NCBI GenBank assembly: GCA_963823515.1 | Contig: CAWGMB010000014.1 | Coordinates: 248,001 to 312,000, forward strand | Source: Miltoncostaea sp963823515 | GTDB lineage: Bacteria; Actinomycetota; Thermoleophilia; Miltoncostaeales; Miltoncostaeaceae | Length of the DNA: 64,000 bases | Direction: 5' to 3' | In this document: positions 51,746-60,507 of the stretch, piece by piece | Position numbering within the stretch: position 1 is the first letter of the stretch | Layout of the letters: each line of letters opens with the position of its first letter | Made by a program: the position numbers and the translations under genes | The notes under the pieces: model-generated | Database searches by the model: none | The model's input: only the letters and a program-made list of their open reading frames with translations | Told to the model about the DNA's origin: nothing

Positions 51746-53004
51746 ATCGTCAACTCCTCGACAAGTTCACCCAACGGGATCTCGCGCTGCTCGTGCGCCG
51801 TCATGTCGCGCACCGTGGCCACGCCCGCGGCGTGCTCGCGCTCGCCGACGATCACCGCGTAGCGGGCCCCGAGGGTGGCGGCGTGCTTCATCATGGTCTT
51901 CAGGCTGCGCCCGCGCAGGTCGCTCTCGCAGCGCAGGCCGGCGGCGCGCAGGCGCTCGAGAACCGGCAGCATCGGCAGGCGCAGGGATTCGTCGAGCACC
52001 GCGAGGTAGCAGTCGATCCGGGGCGCCGAGTCGGCGCCCTGCGCCTCGAGCGCGAGCACGATCCTCTCGATGCCGGCACCGAAGCCGATGCCGGGGGTCG
52101 GCGGGCCGCCCAGGCCCTCGACGAGGCCGTCGTAGCGGCCGCCGCCACCCACCGCGCTCTGGGCGCCGAGGGCGTCGCTGGTGAACTCGAAGACGGTCAT
52201 CGTGTAGTAGTCGAAGCCGCGCACGAGGGTCGGGTCCTCGACGTACGCGATGCCGAGGCCCCCGAGCGCCTCCAGCACGCGCTCCCGGTGGGCCTGGGCG
52301 GCCGGCGAGAGATGGTCCAGGAGCGTCGGCGCGTCGGCCATGACCGCCGCCACGGCGGGGTTCTTGGTGTCGAAGAGCCGTAGCGGGTTGACCCGCATGC
52401 GCTCCCGGGCGTCCGCGTCGAGGTCGGACAGATGGTGCTCGAGGTACTCCAGCAGCAGCGCCCGGTAGGGCCCGCGGCTCTCGGGGTCGCCCATGCTCCC
52501 CAGGCGCAGCTCGAGGCCCGTCAGCCCGAGGCTGCGATAGATGCCGTGAAGGAGCGCGATCACCTCGGCGTCGAGCAGCGGGTCGTCGCTGCCGATCGCC
52601 TCCGCGCCGATCTGCCAGTGCTCGCGGTAGCGCCCCGCCTGGGGGTGCTCGTAGCGGAACATCGGGGCCAGGTACCAGAGCTTCACGGGCAGCGGCAGCT
52701 TGTGCATGCCGTGCTGCACGAAGGCGCGCACGACCGACGCGGTGCCCTCCGGGCGCAGGCTCAGGCTGCGCCCGGCCTGGTCCTGAAAGGTGTACATCTC
52801 CTTGCGGACCACGTCGGTGCTGGTGCCCACCCCGCGAACGAAGACCTCGGTCTCCTCGAACGTCGGAGTCACGATCCGCGAGTAGCCGTAGCGCTCGAAG
52901 GCGTCGCGGGCGACGTCGATCACGCGCTGGCGCAGGCGGCTCTCGGCCGGCAGGACGTCGTGGGTCCCCTTGGGCGCCGCCGCGCGGCGGTCTCCCCCGC
53001 TCAC
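51742..53004 (-). CDS. hisS: Histidine--tRNA ligase
   Basis: Charges tRNA-His. The 420-residue class II synthetase has motif 1 (PKGTHDVLPAE), motif 2 (FRYEHPQAGRYREHWQIGAE), the histidine loop LVRGFDYYTMTVFEF and motif 3 (GIGFGAGIERIVLAL), then an anticodon-binding domain from about 325. GTG 53004 overlaps the previous gene by GTGA. With aspS it forms a translation operon. Confidence 0.97.
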   Translation of the reverse strand: MSGGDRRAAAPKGTHDVLPAESRLRQRVIDVARDAFERYGYSRIVTPTFEETEVFVRGVGTSTDVVRKEMYTFQDQAGRSLSLRPEGTASVVRAFVQHGMHKLPLPVKLWYLAPMFRYEHPQAGRYREHWQIGAEAIGSDDPLLDAEVIALLHGIYRSLGLTGLELRLGSMGDPESRGPYRALLLEYLEHHLSDLDADARERMRVNPLRLFDTKNPAVAAVMADAPTLLDHLSPAAQAHRERVLEALGGLGIAYVEDPTLVRGFDYYTMTVFEFTSDALGAQSAVGGGGRYDGLVEGLGGPPTPGIGFGAGIERIVLALEAQGADSAPRIDCYLAVLDESLRLPMLPVLERLRAAGLRCESDLRGRSLKTMMKHAATLGARYAVIVGEREHAAGVATVRDMTAHEQREIPLGELVEELTI

Positions 53005-53348
53005 CGCCTCGCCGACCCGGCCCGCTTCTCCGTGTAGCGGCGCATCTGGCGGTTGTAGCGGACGCGGTCGAGGAACAGGCCGAGCGGCACCATCATCGCG
53101 AAGGCGATGACCGAGATGATCGCCGACGTCACCGGGCTCTCCCCGGCGAGGAAGACCAGGTACGGGTAGAAGACGGCCGCCACCAGTCCCGCGCGGATGA
53201 GGACGCCCCTCGGCGACGCCATGACCGGCTCGCGGGAGTTGCCGGTGCCCGACTTCACCTTGACCGTGCCCTCGGCGATCGCGTCACGGCGCGGGCTGGA
53301 CGAGGGCGGCGGGCCCGCGCCCTTGCGCTTCTTGCGCTTGGCCGCCAT
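53001..53348 (-). CDS. Small membrane protein upstream of hisS
   Basis: A 115-residue protein with a very basic N terminus (AAKRKKRKGAGPPPSS) and two hydrophobic helices around residues 50-95 (IRAGLVAAVFYPYLVFLAG; VTSAIISVIAFAMMVPLGLF), then a basic tail. It sits between ftcD and hisS, coupled to both (TGATG at the ftcD side, GTGA at the hisS side). Function unknown. Confidence 0.75.
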   Translation of the reverse strand: MAAKRKKRKGAGPPPSSSPRRDAIAEGTVKVKSGTGNSREPVMASPRGVLIRAGLVAAVFYPYLVFLAGESPVTSAIISVIAFAMMVPLGLFLDRVRYNRQMRRYTEKRAGSARR

Positions 53349-54313
53349 CAGGCCGCCATCCTGGTGGTGCGGTCGTGCAGCTCGAGGAGCTGCCCCGGCC
53401 GGAAGCCGGCGAGGCCGAGCGCCGACGGCGAGGGGCCCCCGCGCAGGGCGTCGCCCGGGATCAGGCCGACCAGCTCGGCCTCACCGGCCTCGATGCCCAG
53501 CCGCTCGGCCTCGGCGCGCACGAGAGCGATCACCGTCGCCGGCGGCGCCGCCTTGCGATCCTCGATGTTCATCGACACCTGGGCCATTCCGGCCTCCGGG
53601 AGGTAGAGGCCGAGGGCGCGGACGCCGGGGGGTCCACCGCCGGCCTCGCGCACACGGGCCGCGATGGTCCTGGCCTCGGTGAGGGTTCCCTCGGGAAGCC
53701 AGACGTTCAGGGCGATCAGGGGCTGGCGCACGCCCACCAGCACGGCCCCGGCGCTCGGGTGCAGGCGCGGCGGGCCGGCGTCGGGCACGATCTCCCCGTC
53801 GGCGACGGCGCGGGCCAGCTCCTCGAGGCCGCCGCGGCGGAAGTCGCGCGGGCGGACGTGGTCCGGGTCGGTCGCGACGGCCCCGTAGAGGAAGACCGGC
53901 AGGTTGAGGTCGGCCGCAAGGCGCTCCGCGAGGCCGCGGGCGATCTCCGAGGCGAAGGGCACGTCGTCCTCGTCCATGGCGACGATCGGCGCCACGTCGA
54001 GCGCGCCGGTGCGCGGGTGCGCGCCGCGGTGGCGGCGCAGGTCGATGCGGTCGACGCACTCGCCCGCGAGCGACACCAGCGACTCCTGCAGGGCCAGCGG
54101 CTCCCCGGCCAGGGTGATCACGCTGCGGTGGTGGTCGGGGTCGGAGTGGACGTCGAGGACGTGGACCCGCGGACGCCGGCAGGAGTCGGCCAGCGCGTTG
54201 ATGGTCGGCGCGTCGCGCCCCTCGCTGACGTTGGGCACCGAGTAGGCCGCCGGAGGCGCCGGGGCCGCCGGCATCGCGGCGTCCAGGAGCGCCTGGTGTC
54301 CTTGTGTGGCCAC
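53348..54313 (-). CDS. ftcD: Glutamate formimidoyltransferase (FtcD-type)
   Basis: Transfers the formimino group from formiminoglutamate to tetrahydrofolate, in histidine breakdown or one-carbon metabolism. The 321-residue protein begins SVPNVSEGRD and has DRIDLRRHRGAHPRTGALDV with the conserved His-rich metal/substrate region, then DFRRGGLEEL and AQVSMNIEDRK. It lacks the cyclodeaminase domain of bifunctional forms. GTG 54313 is taken because GGGAAGGG precedes it; ATG 54274 is possible. It heads an operon with hisS-aspS. Confidence 0.88.
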   Translation of the reverse strand: MATQGHQALLDAAMPAAPAPPAAYSVPNVSEGRDAPTINALADSCRRPRVHVLDVHSDPDHHRSVITLAGEPLALQESLVSLAGECVDRIDLRRHRGAHPRTGALDVAPIVAMDEDDVPFASEIARGLAERLAADLNLPVFLYGAVATDPDHVRPRDFRRGGLEELARAVADGEIVPDAGPPRLHPSAGAVLVGVRQPLIALNVWLPEGTLTEARTIAARVREAGGGPPGVRALGLYLPEAGMAQVSMNIEDRKAAPPATVIALVRAEAERLGIEAGEAELVGLIPGDALRGGPSPSALGLAGFRPGQLLELHDRTTRMAA

Positions 54314-54330
54314 AAGCCCTTCCCTATCGT
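54302..54330 (+). promoter_or_regulatory. Sigma-A-like promoter for the ABC exporter operon
   Basis: TTGTGT (54302-54307), a 17-bp spacer and TATCGT (54325-54330). Transcription should start near 54337, only about 10 bases before the TTG start codon, so the message would be almost leaderless. It lies inside the start of the divergent ftcD gene. Confidence 0.5.
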
Positions 54331-54346
54331 TCACCAGTGAATCACC

Positions 54347-56095
54347 TTGAGAGTCCTCCTCCGCCTTCTCCGCTTCCTGACGCCGTACACCGGCAAGGTC
54401 GCGGTCACCGCCATCAGCGCCGTCGGCCTCATGGCGTGCAGCGTCACCTTGCCATACCTGACGGGGCGGGTGATCGACGACGTGCTCGAGGGGGGTGACA
54501 GAAGCGCGCTCGCTCCGCTCGTCTGGGCCGTGGTCGGAGTGGTGAGCGTGCGCATGATCTTCGGCGTCGTGCGCCGCTGGGTCTCGGGCCAGGTGAGCCT
54601 CGCGGTCGAGTTCGACCTGAGGGCGCGGCTCTTCGCGCACCTGCAGCGCATGTCGCTGTCCTACTACGACCGGATGCCCGTCGGGCAGCTGATGTCGCGC
54701 GCGACCAGCGACCTGCAGACGGTGCGGTTCTTCCTCGGCTACGGCCTGATCTTCCTCTTCATGCAGGCCTTCACCCTTATCCTGATCACCGGGATCCTGC
54801 TCTGGATGAACTGGTCGCTGGCGCTGCTCGCGCTGCTCACCGGGCCCGCGCTGCTCGTCGTGGCGTGGCGCTACAGCCGCAGGTCCAACCCGGTCCTGAT
54901 CGACGTGCAGCAGCGCGTCGGCGAGGTGACCGAGATGGCGGAGGAGAGCGCCGTCGGAATCCGCGTCATCAAGGCCTTCGGGCGCGAATCGGACCGCACC
55001 CGGCACTTCGGCGCGACGGCCCGGCGGGCCTACGACCGGAGCATGGATGCGGCGCACATCCGCGCCCTGTACCAGCCGCTGATGGGCTTCCTTCCCGTGC
55101 TCGGCCTCGCGGTGATCCTGACCTACGGCGGCATCCTCACCATCGACGGGCGCATGAGCCTCGGCGAGTTCGTGGCCTTCTACCTCTACCTGACCCTGCT
55201 CATGGCGCCATTCCGCTCGCTCGGGATGCTCGTGGGCCAGGCCCAGCGGGCGATCGCCGGCGGCACCCGCATCTTCGAGCTGCTCGACGCCGAGCCGGAG
55301 ATCGTCGAGGCCGACGACCCGCTCCCGATGCCCGCCGGCCAGGGCCACGTGCGCCTCGAAGGCGTCACGTTCGCCTACGCGCCCGGCGCGCCCGCGGCTC
55401 TCACCGGCATCGACCTCGACGTCCCCGCGGGCCGCACCGTCGCCCTGATCGGCCCGACCGGCTCGGGCAAGACGACCCTGACCCAGCTCATCCCGCGCTT
55501 CTACGACGCCGCGTCGGGACGGGTGCTGATCGACGGGGCCGACGTGCGCGACCTGCGCCTCGACCAGCTGCGCCACGCCGTGGGGATGGTCTCGCAGGAT
55601 CCCTTCCTCTTCTCCACGACGGTGCGCGAGAACATCGCCTACGGGCGGCCCGAGGCCGGCGACCACGAGGTCCGGGCGGCCGCCCGGATGGCCCAGGCGG
55701 AGGGCTTCATCGACGCCCTGCCCGAGGGGTTCGACACCGTCGTCGGCGAGCGCGGGCTGACCCTGTCCGGCGGCCAGCGCCAGCGCCTGGCGATCGCCCG
55801 GGCGATCATCACCGACCCGCGCATCCTGATCCTCGACGAGGCGACCGCCTCGGTCGATGCCTCCACCGAGCGCGAGATACAGACCGCCCTCGCCGCCGTC
55901 ATGGCCGGGCGCACGACCCTGGTGATCGCGCACCGGCTCTCCACCCTCTCCCTGGCCGACGAGCTGGTGGTGCTGGAGGGGGGCGAGATCGTCGCCCGCG
56001 GCACCCACGATGAGCTCTACGACACGAGCGTCGTCTACCGGGAGATCCACGACGGCGGGCTCGCCCGTCCCGACCTGATCGCGCGGGACGCGTGA
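54347..56095 (+). CDS. ABC exporter, fused membrane-ATPase half-transporter (first of pair)
   Basis: A 582-residue type I exporter half. Six membrane helices with the ABC_membrane domain span about 15-300; the nucleotide domain (about 335-575) has Walker A GPTGSGKTT, Q-loop VSQDPFLFSTT, signature LSGGQRQRLAIARAI, Walker B LILDEATASVD and H-loop IAHRLSTL. With the next gene it forms a heterodimer. TTG start; no Shine-Dalgarno seen, which fits the near-leaderless promoter. Drug, lipid or peptide export is typical. Confidence 0.93.
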   Translation: MRVLLRLLRFLTPYTGKVAVTAISAVGLMACSVTLPYLTGRVIDDVLEGGDRSALAPLVWAVVGVVSVRMIFGVVRRWVSGQVSLAVEFDLRARLFAHLQRMSLSYYDRMPVGQLMSRATSDLQTVRFFLGYGLIFLFMQAFTLILITGILLWMNWSLALLALLTGPALLVVAWRYSRRSNPVLIDVQQRVGEVTEMAEESAVGIRVIKAFGRESDRTRHFGATARRAYDRSMDAAHIRALYQPLMGFLPVLGLAVILTYGGILTIDGRMSLGEFVAFYLYLTLLMAPFRSLGMLVGQAQRAIAGGTRIFELLDAEPEIVEADDPLPMPAGQGHVRLEGVTFAYAPGAPAALTGIDLDVPAGRTVALIGPTGSGKTTLTQLIPRFYDAASGRVLIDGADVRDLRLDQLRHAVGMVSQDPFLFSTTVRENIAYGRPEAGDHEVRAAARMAQAEGFIDALPEGFDTVVGERGLTLSGGQRQRLAIARAIITDPRILILDEATASVDASTEREIQTALAAVMAGRTTLVIAHRLSTLSLADELVVLEGGEIVARGTHDELYDTSVVYREIHDGGLARPDLIARDA

Positions 56096-57889
56096 GCACC
56101 GCCGCCTCCCCCGCCCCCGGGCTCACGCGCCGCGAGCGCGCCGCGCCGCCGCTGGCGACGCGCAAGCTACGTCGCCTGCTCCCGTACTTCCGCCCCTATG
56201 CCGGGAAGGCCACGGCCACCGTCGGACTGATGCTGGTGGTGACGGCGAGCGGCCTCGCGATCCCCGCGCTCGCCCAGTTCGCGATCGACCGCGGCATCAC
56301 CCCCGGCGACAAGGGAATGCTGCTGCTCGCGGTGGGGCTCTTCGTGATCGCCGGCCTGGTCGGCTGGCTGGCCGGCTACTACCAGACCTACCTCTCGAGC
56401 TGGGTCGGCGAGCGGGTGCTGCTCGACCTGCGCACCGACACCTTCCGGCACCTGATGCGCCTGGAGCTCGGGTACCACGAGCGCACGCCCACCGGCCGCA
56501 CCGTCAGCCGCCTCACCAGCGACATCGAGGCGCTCGAGCAGCTGGTCACCGACGGCGTGACGTCGCTGGTGATCAACGGGCTCACCTTCATCGGGGTCGT
56601 GATCATCCTGTTCTCGTACGACGTCGAGCTGGCCCTGTTGACGTTCGTGATCTTCCCCGCCCTCGCGATCGCGCACGGCGCTCTTCCGCGTCTACTCGAC
56701 CCGCGCCTACCGGCGCACCCGCGAGCGCGTCGCCGACGTCCTGGCGACGCTCCAGGAGACGCTCTCGGGGATCCGCGTGGTGCAGGGCTTCGGCCGTCAG
56801 AAGCCCTCCCAGGAGGTCTTCCGCCGCGTCAACGAGGAGTACCGCGAGGCCAACATGTCGACGATCCGGCTCTCGGGCGCCTACTTCCCGGGCGTCGAGC
56901 TGCTGTCGGGCATCGGGACCGCGATCATCCTCTACTTCGGCTCCACCCGGGTGCTCGACCAGGAGATCTCGATCGGCGTGATGGTGGCGTTCGTCGGCTA
57001 CCTGTCGAGCTTCTTCGACCCGATCCAGCAGCTCTCGCAGCTCTACTCGACGTTCCAGTCGGCGATGGCGGCGCTCGAGAAGATCTTCGGGGTGCTCGAC
57101 ACCGAGCCCGAGATCGCCGACACGCCCGGCGCGGTGGACCTGCCGCACATCGAGGGGCGCATCGAGCTGCGCGGCGTGAGCTTCGCCTACGACCGCACGC
57201 CGGTGCTCACCGACCTCGACCTGATCATCCCGGCCGGCGAGACCGTGGCGCTCGTGGGGACGACGGGCGCCGGCAAGTCGACGCTCGCGAAGCTCGTCTC
57301 GCGCTTCTACGACCCGCTCGAGGGGCAGGTGCTGATCGACGGCCACGACCTGCGCGGCGTGACCATGAGCTCGCTGCGCGAGCAGCTGGCCATCGTCCCC
57401 CAGGAGGGCCATCTGTTCGCCGGCACGGTCGCCGAGAACCTGGCCTTCGGCCGCCCCGAGGCCACCGACGAGGAGCTGCGCGCGGCCGCCGACGCCGTCG
57501 GCGCCACCGGGTTCATCGAGGCGATGCCCGATGGGTTCGGCACGCGCATCAACGACAAGGGCTCCGGTCTGTCCGCCGGCCAGCGCCAGCTGATCTCCTT
57601 CGCCCGGGCGCTGGCCGCCGACCCGCGCCTGCTGATCCTGGACGAGGCGACCTCGTCGGTCGACCTGCGGGCCGAGCAGCTGATCGAGGACGCCCTGCGC
57701 GGCCTGCTGGAGGGACGCACGGCGATCATCATCGCCCACCGCCTCTCCACGATCCGCGACGCCGACCGGATCGTGGTGCTGGAGGGCGGGCGGATCGTGG
57801 AGCAGGGGACGCACGACGAGCTCGTCGACCACGGCGGGCGCTACGCGGCGCTCTACGGCGACTGGGCGGCGGTCTCCGGGGGCGCGTGA
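56092..57889 (+). pseudogene. ABC exporter half-transporter (second of pair), frameshifted
   Basis: The frame starts GTG 56092 (GTGA overlap with the previous gene) and encodes a normal membrane domain up to TFVIFPALAIAH. The frame then breaks near 56674-56678. The rest continues in the next frame as ALFRVYSTRAYRRTRERVAD and onward to a complete ATPase: Walker A GTTGAGKS, signature LSAGQRQLISFARA, Walker B LILDEATSSVD, H-loop IAHRLSTI, ending at 57889. One inserted base explains it. The protein would be whole at ~599 residues if the base were absent. Not yet degraded elsewhere, so a sequence error is as likely as true loss. Confidence 0.85.
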
Positions 57890-57927
57890 GCCCGGGCGCT
57901 CAGATCGAGCCGACGGACGCCGAGGTT

Positions 57928-57936
57928 TGGTACGAT
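57928..57936 (+). promoter_or_regulatory. Extended -10 promoter before the tRNA pair
   Basis: TGGTACGAT is an extended -10 (TGn TAnnnT), 22 bp before tRNA-Gln. No convincing -35 hexamer. Starts would fall near 57943. Confidence 0.45.
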
Positions 57937-57957
57937 CGCCAACGGCCCGTCCGGTGG

Positions 57958-58028
57958 TGGGGGATCGTCTAGCGGTAGGACGCCGGGTTCTGGCCCCGGT
58001 AGCGGGGGTTCGAATCCTCCTCCCCCAA
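57958..58028 (+). tRNA. tRNA-Gln (anticodon CUG)
   Basis: Cloverleaf is complete: 7-bp acceptor TGGGGGA/TCCCCCA, anticodon stem CCGGG/CCCGG with loop TTCTGGC (anticodon CTG), and T-arm with loop TTCGAAT. The weak U1-A72 pair is a Gln identity element. CCA is not encoded. Confidence 0.93.
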
Positions 58029-58062
58029 TCCCCTCCGGTTCGTGGTCGATAGGCCGGTCCGT

Positions 58063-58135
58063 GGCGCATTCGTCTAGGGGCCTAGGACGCCGCCCTCTCA
58101 CGGCGGTAACACGGGTTCAAATCCCGTATGCGCTA
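58063..58135 (+). tRNA. tRNA-Glu (anticodon CUC)
   Basis: Seven-base acceptor GGCGCAT/ATGCGCT (first pair G-U), anticodon stem CCGCC/GGCGG with loop CTCTCAC (anticodon CTC), and T-arm ACGGG/CCCGT with loop TTCAAAT. CCA is not encoded. It lies 34 bp after tRNA-Gln, so both share a transcript. Confidence 0.93.
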
Positions 58136-58156
58136 CTTGGTACGACCAAGGAAAAA

Positions 58157-58178
58157 CCCCGCTCAGGCGGGGTTTTTT
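58157..58178 (+). terminator. Intrinsic terminator after the tRNA pair
   Basis: CCCCGC, loop TCAG, GCGGGG, then six T. It starts 21 bp after tRNA-Glu and, preceded by five A, may also work for the minus-strand ZIP gene. Confidence 0.9.
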
Positions 58179-58233
58179 GTTGCCCCAAGGGCGAACGCGC
58201 GAGGTCACGGAGAGCCGGCCCGATGCGGCGCCC

Positions 58234-58920
58234 TCACAGAGCCGCCAGCCAGAGGACCGCCAGCCCCGCCAGGAGAGCCGCGAAGTACTCGAGCTGGCGC
58301 CCCAGCCCCGTGGCCCTGAGCTGCGGGATCAGGTCGCTGGCGGCGATGTAGGCGAAGTTGCCCGCGGCGAACGGGAGCAGCAGGGACACGTCCACCGCGC
58401 CCGACATCGCCAGGGCGATGAGCGCTCCGATCAGGAACGTCAGCCCGGAGAGGAAGTTGTAGAGGAGCGCTCGCCATCGATCCCAGCCGCTGTGGACGAG
58501 GATCCCGAAGTCGCCGAGCTCCTGGGGGACCTCGTGTGCGGCGGCCACGAGCCAGGTCACCAGGCCGACCTTGACGTCGATCACGAAGGCGCTGCCCACC
58601 GCGAGCCCGCCGATGAGGTTGTGGACCCCGTCCGCCAGCAGGATCAGGTAGCCCAGCGGCTGATGCCGCGAGACCGGCTGGTGGCAGTGGTGCCAGTGCA
58701 GGAACTGCTCGAGCACGAAGAAGACGAGGAAGCCCGCCATGAAGGCGACCCAGACATCCAGCGTGTCGCCGGACCTCGACACCGCCTCCGGCAGCATGTG
58801 GAAGAAGGCCCCGCCCAGGAGCGAGCCGGCCGCCAGCCCGACCAGCGGGAGCAGCAGCCGGCGCAGCGCGGGCTCCGGAAGGATCAGAGTGACGCTGCCG
58901 ACCAGGGCGATGGCGGCCAT
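58234..58920 (-). CDS. ZIP-family metal transporter
   Basis: A 228-residue membrane protein of the zinc/iron-regulated transporter family. Helix 4 holds DGVHNLIGGLAVG and helix 5 AAAHEVPQELGDF, the two metal-site motifs. A histidine-rich loop (LHWHHCHQPVSRHQP) precedes them, as in ZIPs. It imports zinc or related ions. ATG 58920 looks internal: the frame runs on upstream as LTTLAWIVAAGLA, likely the first half of helix 1, but offers only a CTG before a stop. Confidence 0.88.
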   Translation of the reverse strand: MAAIALVGSVTLILPEPALRRLLLPLVGLAAGSLLGGAFFHMLPEAVSRSGDTLDVWVAFMAGFLVFFVLEQFLHWHHCHQPVSRHQPLGYLILLADGVHNLIGGLAVGSAFVIDVKVGLVTWLVAAAHEVPQELGDFGILVHSGWDRWRALLYNFLSGLTFLIGALIALAMSGAVDVSLLLPFAAGNFAYIAASDLIPQLRATGLGRQLEYFAALLAGLAVLWLAAL

Positions 58921-59043
58921 CGCCAGGCCCGCGGCGACGATCCACGCGAGGGTGGTCAGGTGCGCATCCGATCAACGACCGCAGCGGCCCTCACGCGCGA
59001 CGACGCATGCGGGCGCCCACCCGGAGGGTCCCCCGTCCCTGGA

Positions 59044-59292
59044 TCAGTCTCCGCGCGTGTGGGTCCACGCGGGCGGGTCGGAGGCGGGGAACGACTCGAG
59101 CGACGCTTCATCGACCTCGTCCCCCGGCGCGGGCGGCTCCTCGGGAGCCTGAGGTCCGGCAGCGCCGGGCGTGACCTTCGACTCCGCCGGGGCCGCCGTC
59201 TTCTCGGCCTCCCGCGCCGGCGCGGGAGGCGTGTCGCCCGGACTCGTCGGGGAAGGTTGCCCGGGAGACGTCTGCTCGGGTGGATCCGCCAT
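59044..59292 (-). CDS. Small Pro-rich protein with C-terminal SFPASDPPAW motif
   Basis: An 82-residue, Pro/Ala-rich, disordered-looking protein ending DEASLESFPASDPPAWTHTR. The SFPASDPPAW tail is a recurrent motif in small uncharacterised bacterial proteins. ATG 59292 chosen; ATG 59301 is in frame. No function known. A 270-bp gap after it toward 59562 shows nothing definite. Confidence 0.6.
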   Translation of the reverse strand: MADPPEQTSPGQPSPTSPGDTPPAPAREAEKTAAPAESKVTPGAAGPQAPEEPPAPGDEVDEASLESFPASDPPAWTHTRGD

Positions 59293-59562
59293 GGCCCGCA
59301 TGCTGCCGGGGCCCATCGCGGCGCGCATCCGCGCCGACGCGGACCCGGGCGTCGGCTTCTCCGCGCGGACACCGGGCCCGCCGAGAGGGCGGCGCCACCC
59401 CACCGCGGCTGATTACCCGGATCGACACGGTGTTTGGCCGCATCGCGGTGAGCGGGGAGACCTGATGGGCCCGACGCCGCGCGGGGCTAACCTCAGCCCC
59501 GATCCCTGCCGTCGAAGGGCGTGGGATGGACGGCTCGAAGCCCGCGAAGGAGGACCCATGGC

Positions 59563-59667
59563 ATGATCCTGGTCGGCGTCGACGACTCGCCGGCGGCTGC
59601 GGTTGCGGTGCGGTGGGCCGCGCGCGCGTCGCACGCGCCCTGCCCCGTCGTCATCGTCCGCGGATAG
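59563..59667 (+). pseudogene. Universal stress protein remnant, N and C termini fused in frame
   Basis: A 34-codon frame reads MILVGVDDSPAAAVAVRWAA then SHAPCPVVIVRG. The first part is the beginning of a UspA domain and the last dozen residues its end; about 100 residues between are missing. AAGGAGG precedes the ATG. It is an internally deleted USP gene, still open, and probably not functional. The following ~110 bp to 59778 hold no feature I can identify. Confidence 0.75.
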
Positions 59668-59778
59668 CGCGCGTGGCCCGCATTCGCCCGCGTCGATGAG
59701 CCCCGCAGGCGACCGCCGCGAATCAGGCGCCGGTGCGGGTGACGCTGCCCGGCGGGTGCGTGGGGCCCGCCCGCCGTC

Positions 59779-60503
<725 letters not shown>

Positions 60504-60507
<4 letters not shown>

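Noticed and set aside
54314..56050. Minus-strand frame upstream of ftcD
   Set aside because: Antisense to the ABC exporter, whose motifs are complete.
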